64,000 bases of DNA from an uncultured Prevotellaceae bacterium (lineage in GTDB: Bacteria; Bacteroidota; Bacteroidia; Bacteroidales; Muribaculaceae), in assembly GCA_900317325.1 (NCBI GenBank), contig ONGE01000004.1, positions 1-64,000 of the forward strand, written 5' to 3'. The translations under genes and the position numbers were made by a program. Below are positions 33,698 through 41,839 of the stretch, in pieces. A model generated the notes under the pieces. The model had not been told where the DNA came from. It did not search any database and saw only the letters and a list, made by a program, of their open reading frames with translations. How positions within the stretch are numbered: position 1 is the first letter of the stretch; each line of letters begins with the position of its first letter.

Positions 33698-34405
33698 ATG
33701 AATTTTAAAGATAGAATAGCCATCGTGACTGGCGGCGCGCAAGGCATAGGGCGTTGCATCGCCGACGAGTTCCAGAAGGCTGGTGCGCACGTCTGCGTGA
33801 TTGACAAGCAGCCTGGAAATCACTTTGTGGGTGATATCGCTGACAAACAAGTGCTGGAGCGTTTTGCTCGCGAGGTCATCGAGAAATATGGTCGGGTGGA
33901 CTATCTCATCAACAATGCCCTGCCGCTGATGAAGGGGATTGACGAGTGCAGCTACGAGGAGTTCCAGTATGCGATGAGCGTTGGTGTCACTGCACCGTTC
34001 TACCTTTCCAAACTCTTCTCTCCTCATTTTGCCGAGGACGCCGCGATTGTCAACATCTCCTCGTCTCGTGACCGCATGAGCCAGCCTCAGACCGAGAGCT
34101 ACACCGCCGCCAAGGGCGGAATTGCTGCGCTGACCCATGCGCTGGCCGTCAGTCTTGCTGGCCGTGTTCGGGTCAACTCCATTTCTCCTGGCTGGATTGA
34201 TACAACCGGTACCGTTTATGAAGGGCCCGATGCCACTCAACAGCCCGCCGGCAGGGTAGGCAATCCCATGGATATCGCCAACATGGTCCTATTCCTCTGT
34301 TCAGACAAGGCGGGCTTCATCACGGGCGAAAATATCTGCATTGACGGTGGCATGACCCACCAGATGATTTATCATGGCGATCATGGTTGGAAATTAAATA
34401 AATGA
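33698..34405 (+). CDS. short-chain dehydrogenase/reductase (SDR)
   Basis: A 235-residue classical SDR: TGGAQGIG at residues 11-18 (NAD(P) loop), NNAL near 70, the catalytic Ser in VNISSSRDR near 115 and YTAAKGG near 134 (Tyr-x3-Lys), then SPGWID and the C-terminal ENICIDGGM. Asp36-like D-K after the second strand (VIDKQ) suggests NAD rather than NADP. The substrate is unknown. It is the first of three genes with a GH109-like protein (3 bp gap) and a sugar kinase, so a sugar or amino-sugar derivative is plausible. Confidence 0.9.
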   Translation: MNFKDRIAIVTGGAQGIGRCIADEFQKAGAHVCVIDKQPGNHFVGDIADKQVLERFAREVIEKYGRVDYLINNALPLMKGIDECSYEEFQYAMSVGVTAPFYLSKLFSPHFAEDAAIVNISSSRDRMSQPQTESYTAAKGGIAALTHALAVSLAGRVRVNSISPGWIDTTGTVYEGPDATQQPAGRVGNPMDIANMVLFLCSDKAGFITGENICIDGGMTHQMIYHGDHGWKLNK

Positions 34406-34408
34406 AAG

Positions 34409-35944
34409 ATGAGACAGAAATATATCATAGCACTTGTTTTGGGATTATTTTCGCTGATGTCGTTTACCGCATTGGCGCAGTTTAATTGGCCTTATACCAT
34501 CAAGGACGGGACGATTGTGACCGAGGTGCCTGATCGACCTGGTGGGCAACAGTCGGCATTGGGACTCACGGTCGAGAAGATACCTGTCGTCAGGGTGGCG
34601 TTTGTCGGGCTGGGCATGCGTGGCCCCGATGCAGTGGAGCGCTGGACCCACATTCCCGGCATCGAGGTGAAGGCCCTGTGTGACCATGAGCGTGACCGTG
34701 CCGAGGCTTGCCAGCAGATCTTGCGCAAAGCCTCCATGCCCCCTGCCGACGTCTATTACGGCGAGGACGGCTATAAGGACCTGTGTCGTCGCAACGATAT
34801 CGATTTGGTATATATCGCCACCGACTGGCTCCACCATTATCTGGTGGCGCGCGAGGCGCTGGAACATGGCCATCACGTCGCCATCGAGGTGCCCTCGGCC
34901 ATGAACATGACCGAAATTTGGTCGCTCATCAACTTGAGCGAGAGCCGTCGTCTGCACGTGATGATGCTCGAGAACTGCTGCTACGACTTCTTTGAGCTCA
35001 ACTCGCTCTACATGGCTCAGCGCGGTCTGCTGGGCGAGGTGATTTATGTGCAGGGAGCCTACCGCCACGAGCTGTCGCCCTATTGGGACGAATACTGGAA
35101 ACGTGGCGACGATGACAAGTTGGGCTGGCGCCTGGACTATAACAGCAAGTTCCGCGGTGACGTTTATCCCACCCACGGCCTAGGGCCCATCGCGCAGGTG
35201 CTGAACCTTCATCGCGGCGACCGCATGAGAACGCTGTTGGCGATGGATACCCGCTCCTTTAATGGCCAGGAACTGTACAAGGCTCGCACTGGCGAATATT
35301 GTCCGAATTTCAAGAACGGTGACCACACGACTACACTCATTTCAACCGAGAAGGGTAAGGTCATTGAGATCCACCACAATGTGATGACGCCGCAACCCTA
35401 TAACCGCATGTACCAGCTCACCGGCACCAAGGGCTTTGTCAACAAGTATCCCGTCGAGGGCTTTGCACTGGACAAGGACGTGATGGCCAAGGCCGGTGTC
35501 AACGTCAGCAAGAACTATACGGGCCATTCCTACCTGAGCAAAGAGGACACCGAGGCGCTGCTGCAGAAGTTCACCTCGCCGCTCGTGACCCGCTACGGCG
35601 AGGAAGCCAAGGAAGTGGGCGGACACGGTGGCATGGACTTCATCATGGACTCGCGCTTGGTCTATTGTCTGCAGAACGGCCTACCGCTCGACATCGACGT
35701 GTATGACCTGGCCGAGTGGTGCTGTCTGGCTGAACTGGGCAGCCTCTCGATGAACAACGGTAACAAGCCTGTGCAGGTGCCCGATTTCACCCGAGGCGAG
35801 TGGAGCAGGTTCCGTAGATACCGCCATGCCTGGGCCAAGCCCGAGGACGAGGCCGCGACACGTGCTGCCGCCGAAGCCTTCACCAGGCAGCTCAAAGCCA
35901 AGGGAGCTAAGTATTGGGAGAAAGCATCTAAAGATGCTGATTAG
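34409..35944 (+). CDS. exported Gfo/Idh/MocA oxidoreductase, GH109-like
   Basis: A 511-residue protein. A signal peptide (KYIIALVLGLFSLMSFTALA) is followed by the Rossmann motif VAFVGLGMRGPDAVERW near residue 70, VYIATDWLHHY near 133, the EVPSAMNM segment (E-x-P, substrate/NAD) near 155 and HGLGPIAQVLNLHRGDRM near 253. This layout and length fit GH109 alpha-N-acetylgalactosaminidase-like proteins, which cleave by an NAD-dependent redox mechanism and carry a secretion signal. Substrate specificity cannot be read from sequence. It is in an operon with the SDR and NahK-like genes. Confidence 0.85.
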   Translation: MRQKYIIALVLGLFSLMSFTALAQFNWPYTIKDGTIVTEVPDRPGGQQSALGLTVEKIPVVRVAFVGLGMRGPDAVERWTHIPGIEVKALCDHERDRAEACQQILRKASMPPADVYYGEDGYKDLCRRNDIDLVYIATDWLHHYLVAREALEHGHHVAIEVPSAMNMTEIWSLINLSESRRLHVMMLENCCYDFFELNSLYMAQRGLLGEVIYVQGAYRHELSPYWDEYWKRGDDDKLGWRLDYNSKFRGDVYPTHGLGPIAQVLNLHRGDRMRTLLAMDTRSFNGQELYKARTGEYCPNFKNGDHTTTLISTEKGKVIEIHHNVMTPQPYNRMYQLTGTKGFVNKYPVEGFALDKDVMAKAGVNVSKNYTGHSYLSKEDTEALLQKFTSPLVTRYGEEAKEVGGHGGMDFIMDSRLVYCLQNGLPLDIDVYDLAEWCCLAELGSLSMNNGNKPVQVPDFTRGEWSRFRRYRHAWAKPEDEAATRAAAEAFTRQLKAKGAKYWEKASKDAD

Positions 35945-35964
35945 TGATTAGAGGTTAGTGATTA

Positions 35965-37065
35965 ATGAATATTGTCATGGAAGCTATTGATACTGCCGGG
36001 ATTCTGGCACAATTTGAAATCGAGGGAACGGTCAAGGAGGTCAAGCCGCTGGGCAACGGGCTCATCAACGACACCTATCGTGTGGTGACCGATGGCCATG
36101 CGCCCGACTATGTGCTGCAGCGCATCAACAACGCCATCTTTCAAGACGTGGACCTGCTGCAACGCAACATCGAGGTGGTAACAGCCCACATCCGCTGCAA
36201 GCTGGAAGCTTGCAATACCGACGACATCGATCGCAAAGTCTTGCAATTCGTCAAGGCCTGCAGCGGCAAGACCTACTACCGTGACGAGGCTGACCGCTAC
36301 TGGCGCGTGATGGTATATATTCCCGATTCTATCACTCGCGAGGCTGTCACGCCCGAGAGTGCCCGCGACTGCGGCAAGGCCTTCGGTAACTTTGAGAAAA
36401 TGCTGGTTGACGTGCCTGAACCATTGGGCGAGACCATCCCTGATTTCCACAACATGGAACTGCGCATGCGCCAGTTGCGCGAGGCCGTCGCCAACGATGC
36501 CGCCGGGCGTCTCGACGAGGTGCGCGATATCGTTGACGAACTGGAACGCGATGCCGACGAGATGTGCCAGGCCGAGCGCCTCTACCGCGAGGGCCGTCTG
36601 CCCAAGCGCATCTGCCACTGCGACACCAAGGTCAATAACATGCTGTTTGACCGTGACGGCCAAGTGCTGTGTGTCATCGACCTCGACACGGTGATGCCCT
36701 CGTTCATCTTCTCGGATTACGGCGACTTCCTGCGCACCGGCGCCAATTTCACCGCCGAGGACGACCCTGACCTGTCCCGTGTGGGCTTCAACGAGGAGAT
36801 TTTCAAGTCCTTCACGACAGGCTATCTCGAGTCGGCCCGCGACTTTCTCACTCCTATCGAAATCGAGATGTTGCCCTATGCGGTGGCCCTGTTCCCCTTC
36901 ATGCAATGCGTGCGCTTCCTGGCCGACTACATCAACGGCGACACCTACTACAAAATCAAATATCCCACCCATAACCTGGACCGCACCCGCAACCAACTGG
37001 CCCTCTACCTCGACGTCCGCCGCCACGACCAAATGATGACCGCCTTTATCCAAGGCTTGCTATAA
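35965..37065 (+). CDS. aminoglycoside-phosphotransferase-fold kinase, NahK-like
   Basis: A 366-residue protein. KPLGNGLINDTYRV near residue 27 is the nucleotide loop, DYVLQRINNAIFQDV near 49 the Lys/Arg strand, ICHCDTKVNNMLFD near 215 the catalytic H-x-D-x4-N loop, and VIDLDTVMP near 233 the metal-binding Asp. The combination with QRIN and a late RFLADYINGDTYY is the pattern of N-acetylhexosamine 1-kinases. It probably phosphorylates the sugar freed by the GH109-like enzyme. The second in-frame ATG at 35,977 is also possible. Separated from the GH109-like gene by 20 bp. Confidence 0.85.
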   Translation: MNIVMEAIDTAGILAQFEIEGTVKEVKPLGNGLINDTYRVVTDGHAPDYVLQRINNAIFQDVDLLQRNIEVVTAHIRCKLEACNTDDIDRKVLQFVKACSGKTYYRDEADRYWRVMVYIPDSITREAVTPESARDCGKAFGNFEKMLVDVPEPLGETIPDFHNMELRMRQLREAVANDAAGRLDEVRDIVDELERDADEMCQAERLYREGRLPKRICHCDTKVNNMLFDRDGQVLCVIDLDTVMPSFIFSDYGDFLRTGANFTAEDDPDLSRVGFNEEIFKSFTTGYLESARDFLTPIEIEMLPYAVALFPFMQCVRFLADYINGDTYYKIKYPTHNLDRTRNQLALYLDVRRHDQMMTAFIQGLL

Positions 37066-37212
37066 CAGTATTTTGGAAATTCTTTGCAAAAAACAGCCAT
37101 GGATGTCACCTTTTGGCGTCCTGGCTTGTTATATGGGTGAACTGCGATGTAAAACGCAGGACCCGGGTAAGTTTAAATAGTCAAAAGTATAACGTCATAA
37201 TTCAATAAAAAT

Positions 37213-37659
37213 ATGGAAAACCTTACTGAAATATTAGTGCCGATTGCATGTGGTTGTATTCTCCCCATCGTTGCCATTGTATCGGGCGTCCGTAAAAAGA
37301 TAAATGAGACCAACCAACGCACACAAATCGTGCTGGCCGCCATTGAAAAGAATCCCGATATGGATATCGAGGAAATCATGAAGAAGATATCGCACAAGCC
37401 CAAGCTGCTGAAGGAGAAACTGCTTACTAAACTGCTGTGGGGATGTCTCGCCATTCTGCTCGGCATCGGATTGATAGGCACAGGGGCATGGATGGGTTAT
37501 GTGGGCGGTTCTGTCCCCGACGATATCTATGCAGTCGTGTGCTCTGGCTTGATTGCACTCGGTGTGGGCATTGCATTTCTTGTCAATTATTTCGTGGGCA
37601 AGAAGATGCTTGCCAAGGAAATGGAGGCCGAGGAGAAAAGAGAGACGACACAAGAATAA
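37213..37659 (+). CDS. DUF6249-like membrane protein
   Basis: 148 residues. One membrane segment at the N-terminus (ILVPIACGCILPIVAIVSGV), a charged cytoplasmic stretch (NETNQRTQIVLAAIEKNPDM, DIEEIMKKIS), then two more segments (LLWGCLAILLGIGLIGTGAW, VVCSGLIALGVGIAFLVNYF). This matches the Bacteroidetes DUF6249 family in layout. It is the first gene of an operon with an ECF sigma factor (3 bp gap) and a second membrane protein, so it may take part in the signal that controls the sigma factor. Confidence 0.75.
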   Translation: MENLTEILVPIACGCILPIVAIVSGVRKKINETNQRTQIVLAAIEKNPDMDIEEIMKKISHKPKLLKEKLLTKLLWGCLAILLGIGLIGTGAWMGYVGGSVPDDIYAVVCSGLIALGVGIAFLVNYFVGKKMLAKEMEAEEKRETTQE

Positions 37660-37662
37660 CCT

Positions 37663-38139
37663 GTGACGCGCGAAGTATTCATAGCGCATGTGGAGCGTGA
37701 GCAAGAGGCCCTGCGAGGTTTCTTGCTTGCCCTGTGCTGCGGCAACAAGAGCGATGCCGACGACCTGGCCCAGGATGCCTTGGTCAAGGCTTACCTCTCG
37801 CTGGTGGGTTATCGTGACGAGGGCAAGTTCCGATCGTGGCTCTTCAAGATAGCCCACAATACTTTCCTCAATCACAAAGCAAGTTGCCGCACGATGGAAA
37901 GCATAGACGAGGCACGTACGCTCATCGGCGGCACGGCCGCCGATTCCAGCTTCGAGCATCAGGACCTCTACCTCGCCTTGCGCACCCTGCCGCCCAAGGA
38001 ACGCTCGGCCATCACGCTGTTTTACCTCAACGGATACAGCATCAAGGAGATTGCCGCCATTACCGACGCATCGCAGGATGCGGTTAAACAACAACTCTCC
38101 CGAGGACGTGACAAACTAAAATCAAAGCTACAGCTATGA
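37663..38139 (+). CDS. ECF-type RNA polymerase sigma factor
   Basis: 158 residues. Region 2 is near residues 20-80 (ADDLAQDALVKAYLSLVGYR, GKFRSWLFKIAHNTFLNHKA) and region 4 near 108-155 (LRTLPPKERSAITLFYLNGY, SIKEIAAITDASQDAVKQQL, SRGRDKLKSKL). It would direct RNA polymerase to stress or envelope promoters. The start is GTG 37,663; no early in-frame ATG exists. The stop overlaps the next start (ATGA at 38,136), which fits a sigma/regulator pair. Confidence 0.9.
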   Translation: MTREVFIAHVEREQEALRGFLLALCCGNKSDADDLAQDALVKAYLSLVGYRDEGKFRSWLFKIAHNTFLNHKASCRTMESIDEARTLIGGTAADSSFEHQDLYLALRTLPPKERSAITLFYLNGYSIKEIAAITDASQDAVKQQLSRGRDKLKSKLQL

Positions 38140-38552
38140 ACAAAGATAAAGCTCTTGAGGAACTTTTCCTCGCCAATAAACCGCAATTCGACGACAAGGA
38201 CGCCTTCATGGCTTCGCTCTCCAAGCGCCTTGAGGCCGTCGAGTATATCAAGCAGTACCAGGAAGCGACCATCCGTCGTTACAAGATGGCTATGGTGGTA
38301 GCGTTTCTTGCGGGACTTGTTGTTGGAGGCATTGCCATCGCTTATCTCCTCACGTCGCCGGCAGATGCACCCCTCTTCAATTTCGATACGCGCAATATCT
38401 TTGTTCTGGAGTGGCTTTGCTGCAACTCCCGGATGCTTACCGTCACTGCCATCTCGTTGCTGATGACCTTTGGCATCGTCTCATTCGTCAGCAATATCCA
38501 AGAACTCATGACCTTGCGCCAATCCCTCCAACGCCAACATGCATCCCTGTAA
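38136..38552 (+). CDS. small membrane protein coupled to the ECF sigma factor (anti-sigma candidate)
   Basis: 138 residues. A soluble N-terminus of ~48 residues (DKALEELFLANKPQFDDKDA, FMASLSKRLEAVEYIKQYQE) precedes two membrane segments (MAMVVAFLAGLVVGGIAIAY and MLTVTAISLLMTFGIVSFVS). Position and topology fit a membrane-bound anti-sigma factor with a cytoplasmic sigma-binding segment, though I do not see a zinc-binding anti-sigma motif. It overlaps the sigma gene by 4 bp and ends 20 bp before a strong terminator. Confidence 0.65.
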   Translation: MNKDKALEELFLANKPQFDDKDAFMASLSKRLEAVEYIKQYQEATIRRYKMAMVVAFLAGLVVGGIAIAYLLTSPADAPLFNFDTRNIFVLEWLCCNSRMLTVTAISLLMTFGIVSFVSNIQELMTLRQSLQRQHASL

Positions 38553-38572
38553 CCACAACAAAGCACTAAAAA

Positions 38573-38638
38573 GAAGACAATAAGTACAATAAATACAAGG
38601 ATGCGGATGCCATTGTATTTATTGTACTTATTGTCTTC
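38573..38638. terminator. perfect 26-bp stem bidirectional terminator
   Basis: GAAGACAATAAGTACAATAA... (38,573-38,598) is perfectly complementary to 38,613-38,638, with a 14-nt loop. It lies between the convergent sigma operon and nitroreductase gene. A stem this long and AT-rich is unusual for a simple terminator. Confidence 0.8.
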
Positions 38639-38662
38639 CTTTTATCAAGAGCGCAGCGAGCA

Positions 38663-39352
38663 TCATGCCCAGACGAAGTTGTCTTTGCCGGCGCCGATTT
38701 CGAAGTGGTACTTGGCGATGCCCAGGTCCATGTGGGTGTAGCCCACTAGGGAAAAATGGCGCTTGGCTGCAACGCGGGGCAGTTGGCCTGGCTCGACGGG
38801 CAGGAGTTCGAAGGAGAACTTCTGCTGATTGATGGCGGTGGGGGCGAGTAGGGCGGCCTCGACGCCGCGACGGAACCACTCGGGCGACGTTTCGCTCACG
38901 TTGCTCACCTGGTCGATGCGCTTGATCTTGTGCGTCACGCCTTGCGTCTCGCCGTAGCCGATGGAGATGTAGGCCTGGATGACCTCGCCATTGTTAAGGA
39001 CGTAGGTCCCCGGAATCTTGGTGTAGCTCAGTCCCACCCAGCAGGTGTTCAGCCCGATGGTCTGGGCAAACAGCACCAGTTGCTCGCCGTAGTAGCCGAT
39101 GCGATCGTCCAGGTCATCGGCCTTGACACCTGCCATGACCAGGTAGTCGGTCACCCCGCGGAACTTGCCGTAACGGGCAAAGGGCCCTAGGAAGGCCTTG
39201 GGCTCGTTGCGAATGAGCTGGATGTGCAGCTGTCCCTCGCGGTTCAACTGCTCGATCTTGTCTTGCAGCGCCCGGGCATCGGCATCGGTCAGCGGCTGCC
39301 CCTTGTAGTACCTCACGCTGTGGCGGGCCTGAATAGCTTCTTGTAGTGTCAT
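38663..39352 (-). CDS. nitroreductase family protein
   Basis: 229 residues: an N-terminal AIQARHSVRYYKGQPL that binds FMN phosphate, GVKADDLDDRIGYYGEQLVL and AQTIGLNTCWVGLSYTKI, then a second half resembling a duplicated nitroreductase fold (EWFRRGVEAALLAPTAINQQ, KFSFELLP). This is the 'TM nitroreductase'/Nfs-like variant common in Bacteroidetes. The electron acceptor in vivo is unknown. It follows the AlkZ-like gene by 8 bp, so the two are probably co-transcribed, and ends 25 bp from the strong terminator at 38,638. Confidence 0.85.
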   Translation of the reverse strand: MTLQEAIQARHSVRYYKGQPLTDADARALQDKIEQLNREGQLHIQLIRNEPKAFLGPFARYGKFRGVTDYLVMAGVKADDLDDRIGYYGEQLVLFAQTIGLNTCWVGLSYTKIPGTYVLNNGEVIQAYISIGYGETQGVTHKIKRIDQVSNVSETSPEWFRRGVEAALLAPTAINQQKFSFELLPVEPGQLPRVAAKRHFSLVGYTHMDLGIAKYHFEIGAGKDNFVWA

Positions 39353-39360
39353 TGTCGTTG

Positions 39361-40419
39361 TTATTTTAATTTATTGGATAGACTGGAATCTAGAAATCGT
39401 TGATAGGTTGACCAGGCTTCTTGCACGGCCGTCTCGTCGTGGTCACCGATGAAGAAGTCGGCATGACCGTCGGCCTTGAAGGGTGTCCAGTTGCCGCAGA
39501 TGATGCCGTCGTGGGCGATGATGGGCTGGAAGATGCCGCTGTTGTTGTGGGCCCGGTGCGTGTGCTCCGTCGGGAGCACGATGTCGCGGCTCTTGTAGCC
39601 GATGAGGTATTCGTCGTAAGGCGGAATCAGGAGATATTTGCCCTTGCGGAAACCGCGCGTGCGGCAATCGTCGGTGAGGTAGAACTCGCGGCCTTTCCAT
39701 TTCACGGTGTGAATTGCATTTCCCAGCAACCTGATGCCGCTGCGGCAGATGTTGATGCTTAGGCCCGACCACCACGCAAAGTCCTGAAGTGTGGCGGGCT
39801 GGTGGCTCTGGAAATACTTGCGGGTGAAGTTCATCAGAACTTCGTCAGTGTAGATACAACCCGCAGGTTTCACTTTATTGGCCGTGAGGGCATAGGTCGC
39901 CTTCATGGGCAATAGGTCGCCACTGCACAGTGTTCCCGTCATCTCGGCCATGCGGATGTGGTAGGACAGGCGATGGGCATCCATGCTGATATCCTTCTCG
40001 GCCAAGGCCTGAACAAAATCATCTTTTGTCACACTCCCCTTGTCGGCTGCAGTTTGGGCGAGGATGTCTCGGACAGTCGTGATTTCCTTCTCAGTAATAT
40101 GTATTTTGTTGCTGTTCATCCAGCCTCGGGTAACAGCGATGGACCTGGGGGCGCACAGGGTGATCATCGACCAGTAGTCCTCGGCTGTGATCAGTTGCCA
40201 CGTGCCGCGCATCAGGTGCAGACGGATGATGCGCCCGCTGTCGTAGGCCGCCTTGAAGGCCGCGGCCGACGGCTTGCGGGTGCGCATGGCTACCGCCCAC
40301 CGCATCATGCGGTATTCCTGGGCTTGCATGGCGCCCAAATGGCTTACCACCTCGGCCGGATCACCAAACTGCGGCGCTGCTAGCTGCTGATTGAGAAGAC
40401 GCAATGCTATCGGGTTCAT
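39361..40419 (-). CDS. winged-helix DNA glycosylase-like protein (AlkZ/YcaQ family)
   Basis: 352 residues of the HTH_42 (AlkZ/YcaQ) family: LRLLNQQL at the N-terminus, GAMQAQEYRMMRWAVAMRT near 29 with the QxQ motif (Gln32, Gln34) used by AlkZ-type glycosylases, RLHLMRGTWQLI near 66, GRIIR, and the C-terminal LIPPYDEYLIGYKSRD. In E. coli YcaQ unhooks DNA interstrand crosslinks; Streptomyces AlkZ gives resistance to azinomycin. Here it is a general repair gene in the core, not next to a biosynthetic cluster. Confidence 0.85.
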   Translation of the reverse strand: MNPIALRLLNQQLAAPQFGDPAEVVSHLGAMQAQEYRMMRWAVAMRTRKPSAAAFKAAYDSGRIIRLHLMRGTWQLITAEDYWSMITLCAPRSIAVTRGWMNSNKIHITEKEITTVRDILAQTAADKGSVTKDDFVQALAEKDISMDAHRLSYHIRMAEMTGTLCSGDLLPMKATYALTANKVKPAGCIYTDEVLMNFTRKYFQSHQPATLQDFAWWSGLSINICRSGIRLLGNAIHTVKWKGREFYLTDDCRTRGFRKGKYLLIPPYDEYLIGYKSRDIVLPTEHTHRAHNNSGIFQPIIAHDGIICGNWTPFKADGHADFFIGDHDETAVQEAWSTYQRFLDSSLSNKLK

Positions 40420-40423
40420 GTTT

Positions 40424-40538
40424 TTAGTTTCTAGTCCTTAGTCCCTAGTCCTTAGTCCCTAGTCCTTAGTCTATGGTTTGTTGGCGGATGGCAATTCCTA
40501 ATTCCTAACTCCTAATTCCTAATTCCTAACTCCTAACT
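40424..40538. repeat. two arrays of 7-bp repeats
   Basis: Positions 40,431-40,471 carry alternating CTAGTCC and TTAGTCC. Positions 40,494-40,536 carry ATTCCTA/ACTCCTA units. The second array runs into the 3' end of the DUF4298 gene and codes for its last residues (LGVRN). Such 7-mer arrays between Bacteroidales genes are variable in length. Confidence 0.8.
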
Positions 40539-40821
40539 TTTCTTTCAGTTCCTTGCAGTCGGCTAGGAGGTTCCAGATGCCGTCCTCGCTGAGGACGCCA
40601 CGCTTCAGGTCGGCGGGCAATAAGCCTGCCTCGTCGTCGGCAAAGTCCTGCCGCCACAGGTCGCTGCCGTAGTATTCCTCGAGCGCGGCGATGGCCTCCT
40701 GGGCCTCGTCCCACTTGTCGAGGGCTGTTGTGAGACGCTTCACTGCTGCCAGGGCACGGTCAAGACGTCGTTCCATCTGTCGGATGCGTGCAATCTGCTG
40801 TTTGTTCATCATCGGTTCCAT
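40519..40821 (-). CDS. DUF4298 family protein
   Basis: About 100 residues, helical, with QMERRLDRALAAVKRLTTAL, KWDEAQEAIAALEEYYGSDL, WRQDFADDEAGLLPADLKRG and VLSEDGIWNLL, the pattern of the DUF4298 family, function unknown. Three in-frame starts exist (40,821, 40,812 and 40,809); MNKQQIARI at 40,809 is closest to the family's usual length. It overlaps the preceding GDPD gene by up to 13 bp. Its stop is supplied by the intergenic 7-bp repeat array, so the C-terminal tail may vary between strains. Confidence 0.8.
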   Translation of the reverse strand: MEPMMNKQQIARIRQMERRLDRALAAVKRLTTALDKWDEAQEAIAALEEYYGSDLWRQDFADDEAGLLPADLKRGVLSEDGIWNLLADCKELKEKLGVRN

Positions 40822-41783
40822 TCCAGGATTTTATTGGTTTGTACTATGCCGTTGCTCAGGTGCTGAACGCTGATGTAGATGCCGCCAGCCGTTTGCTCCC
40901 TGTTCAGGCTCATGCCCGTTATCGTGTAGTAGTCGGTGGCATCGACCGTAACACCGTCGGTGGCAGGTTCATTCAGGCCGTCGCTGCCCCAGTCGATGTC
41001 TTCGAGCTCGGGCATCTCGCTGGGCTTGAGCGAGTTGCAGGTCATCATATAGACGCCCATATTGCCGTATTTCAGGTAGTTGGCCTTGCTGTCTACGGTC
41101 CACATCGCCACATTCAGCCCCATGTCATGGAATTTCTTCACGGTAGCGGCGTCGAAGTTGCCGATCGAGATGCTGGGATGCAGGCCGTACTGGAGGCACC
41201 ACTCCTCGTTGCCCTCCCAGTTGGCGTTGCACAGCCACTGACGGGTGAATTGGGGATAGTGTTCGGCGATATACTCCTGTGACTTCTTCATCGAGGTGAG
41301 GAAGATCACTTTGTCGGTCAGCCCCCGGTCAATCACCAGATGAGCCAGGCCGTCGAAGTTGCTCATGTCGTTGTTGTTGATGCCCGTGGTCCACTTGAGC
41401 TCGATGACCGGGAAGACCCCTTTCTCGACGCAGATGGCCAGATACTCATCGACGGTGCAGATATGCCCCGTGTAGGTCACGCCGCCACGCGTCTGGGTGT
41501 AAGTCTCGGCTTGCAATTCGGCCAGGGTGGCATCGGCAACGGTGAGGTTGCCGCCCACACGATTGGTGGTCTCGTCGTGGCTGATGACGTAAAAGCCGTC
41601 CTTTGTCACACGCACGTCACACTCCAGCCCGTCGTAGCCGTACACATCAACGCCGTTACGGTAAGCCTCGGAGGTGTTCTCCACGCCGATGTTGCAGCCG
41701 CGATGCCCCACAAACAGCGGTTTCCAGGCCCAAGCGTCAGCCGCCAGCACCAGCATTATCATTATGGTAAAAAGTCGTCTCAT
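40809..41783 (-). CDS. exported glycerophosphodiester phosphodiesterase
   Basis: 324 residues. A signal peptide (RRLFTIMIMLVLAADAWA) precedes the GDPD TIM barrel: FVGHRGCNIGVENT at 25-37 (His27, Arg28, Glu35), GLECDVRVTKDGF near 52, ISHDETTNR near 68, and PVIELKW near 125. It hydrolyses glycerophosphodiesters from phospholipid turnover to glycerol-3-phosphate and an alcohol. The C-terminal ~65 residues, with YYTITGMSLN...GIYI, look like a Por-type sorting tail, suggesting surface delivery by type IX secretion (inference). Confidence 0.88.
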   Translation of the reverse strand: MRRLFTIMIMLVLAADAWAWKPLFVGHRGCNIGVENTSEAYRNGVDVYGYDGLECDVRVTKDGFYVISHDETTNRVGGNLTVADATLAELQAETYTQTRGGVTYTGHICTVDEYLAICVEKGVFPVIELKWTTGINNNDMSNFDGLAHLVIDRGLTDKVIFLTSMKKSQEYIAEHYPQFTRQWLCNANWEGNEEWCLQYGLHPSISIGNFDAATVKKFHDMGLNVAMWTVDSKANYLKYGNMGVYMMTCNSLKPSEMPELEDIDWGSDGLNEPATDGVTVDATDYYTITGMSLNREQTAGGIYISVQHLSNGIVQTNKILEWNR

Positions 41784-41839
41784 AGTCGTTATACTTGAAT
41801 CCAGATGGGCAAATATACATCATTTTGCTGAATTTCAAT

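Noticed and set aside
35962-37053. A 363-codon minus-strand frame over the NahK-like gene
   Set aside because: Antisense shadow; the plus strand carries the kinase motifs.
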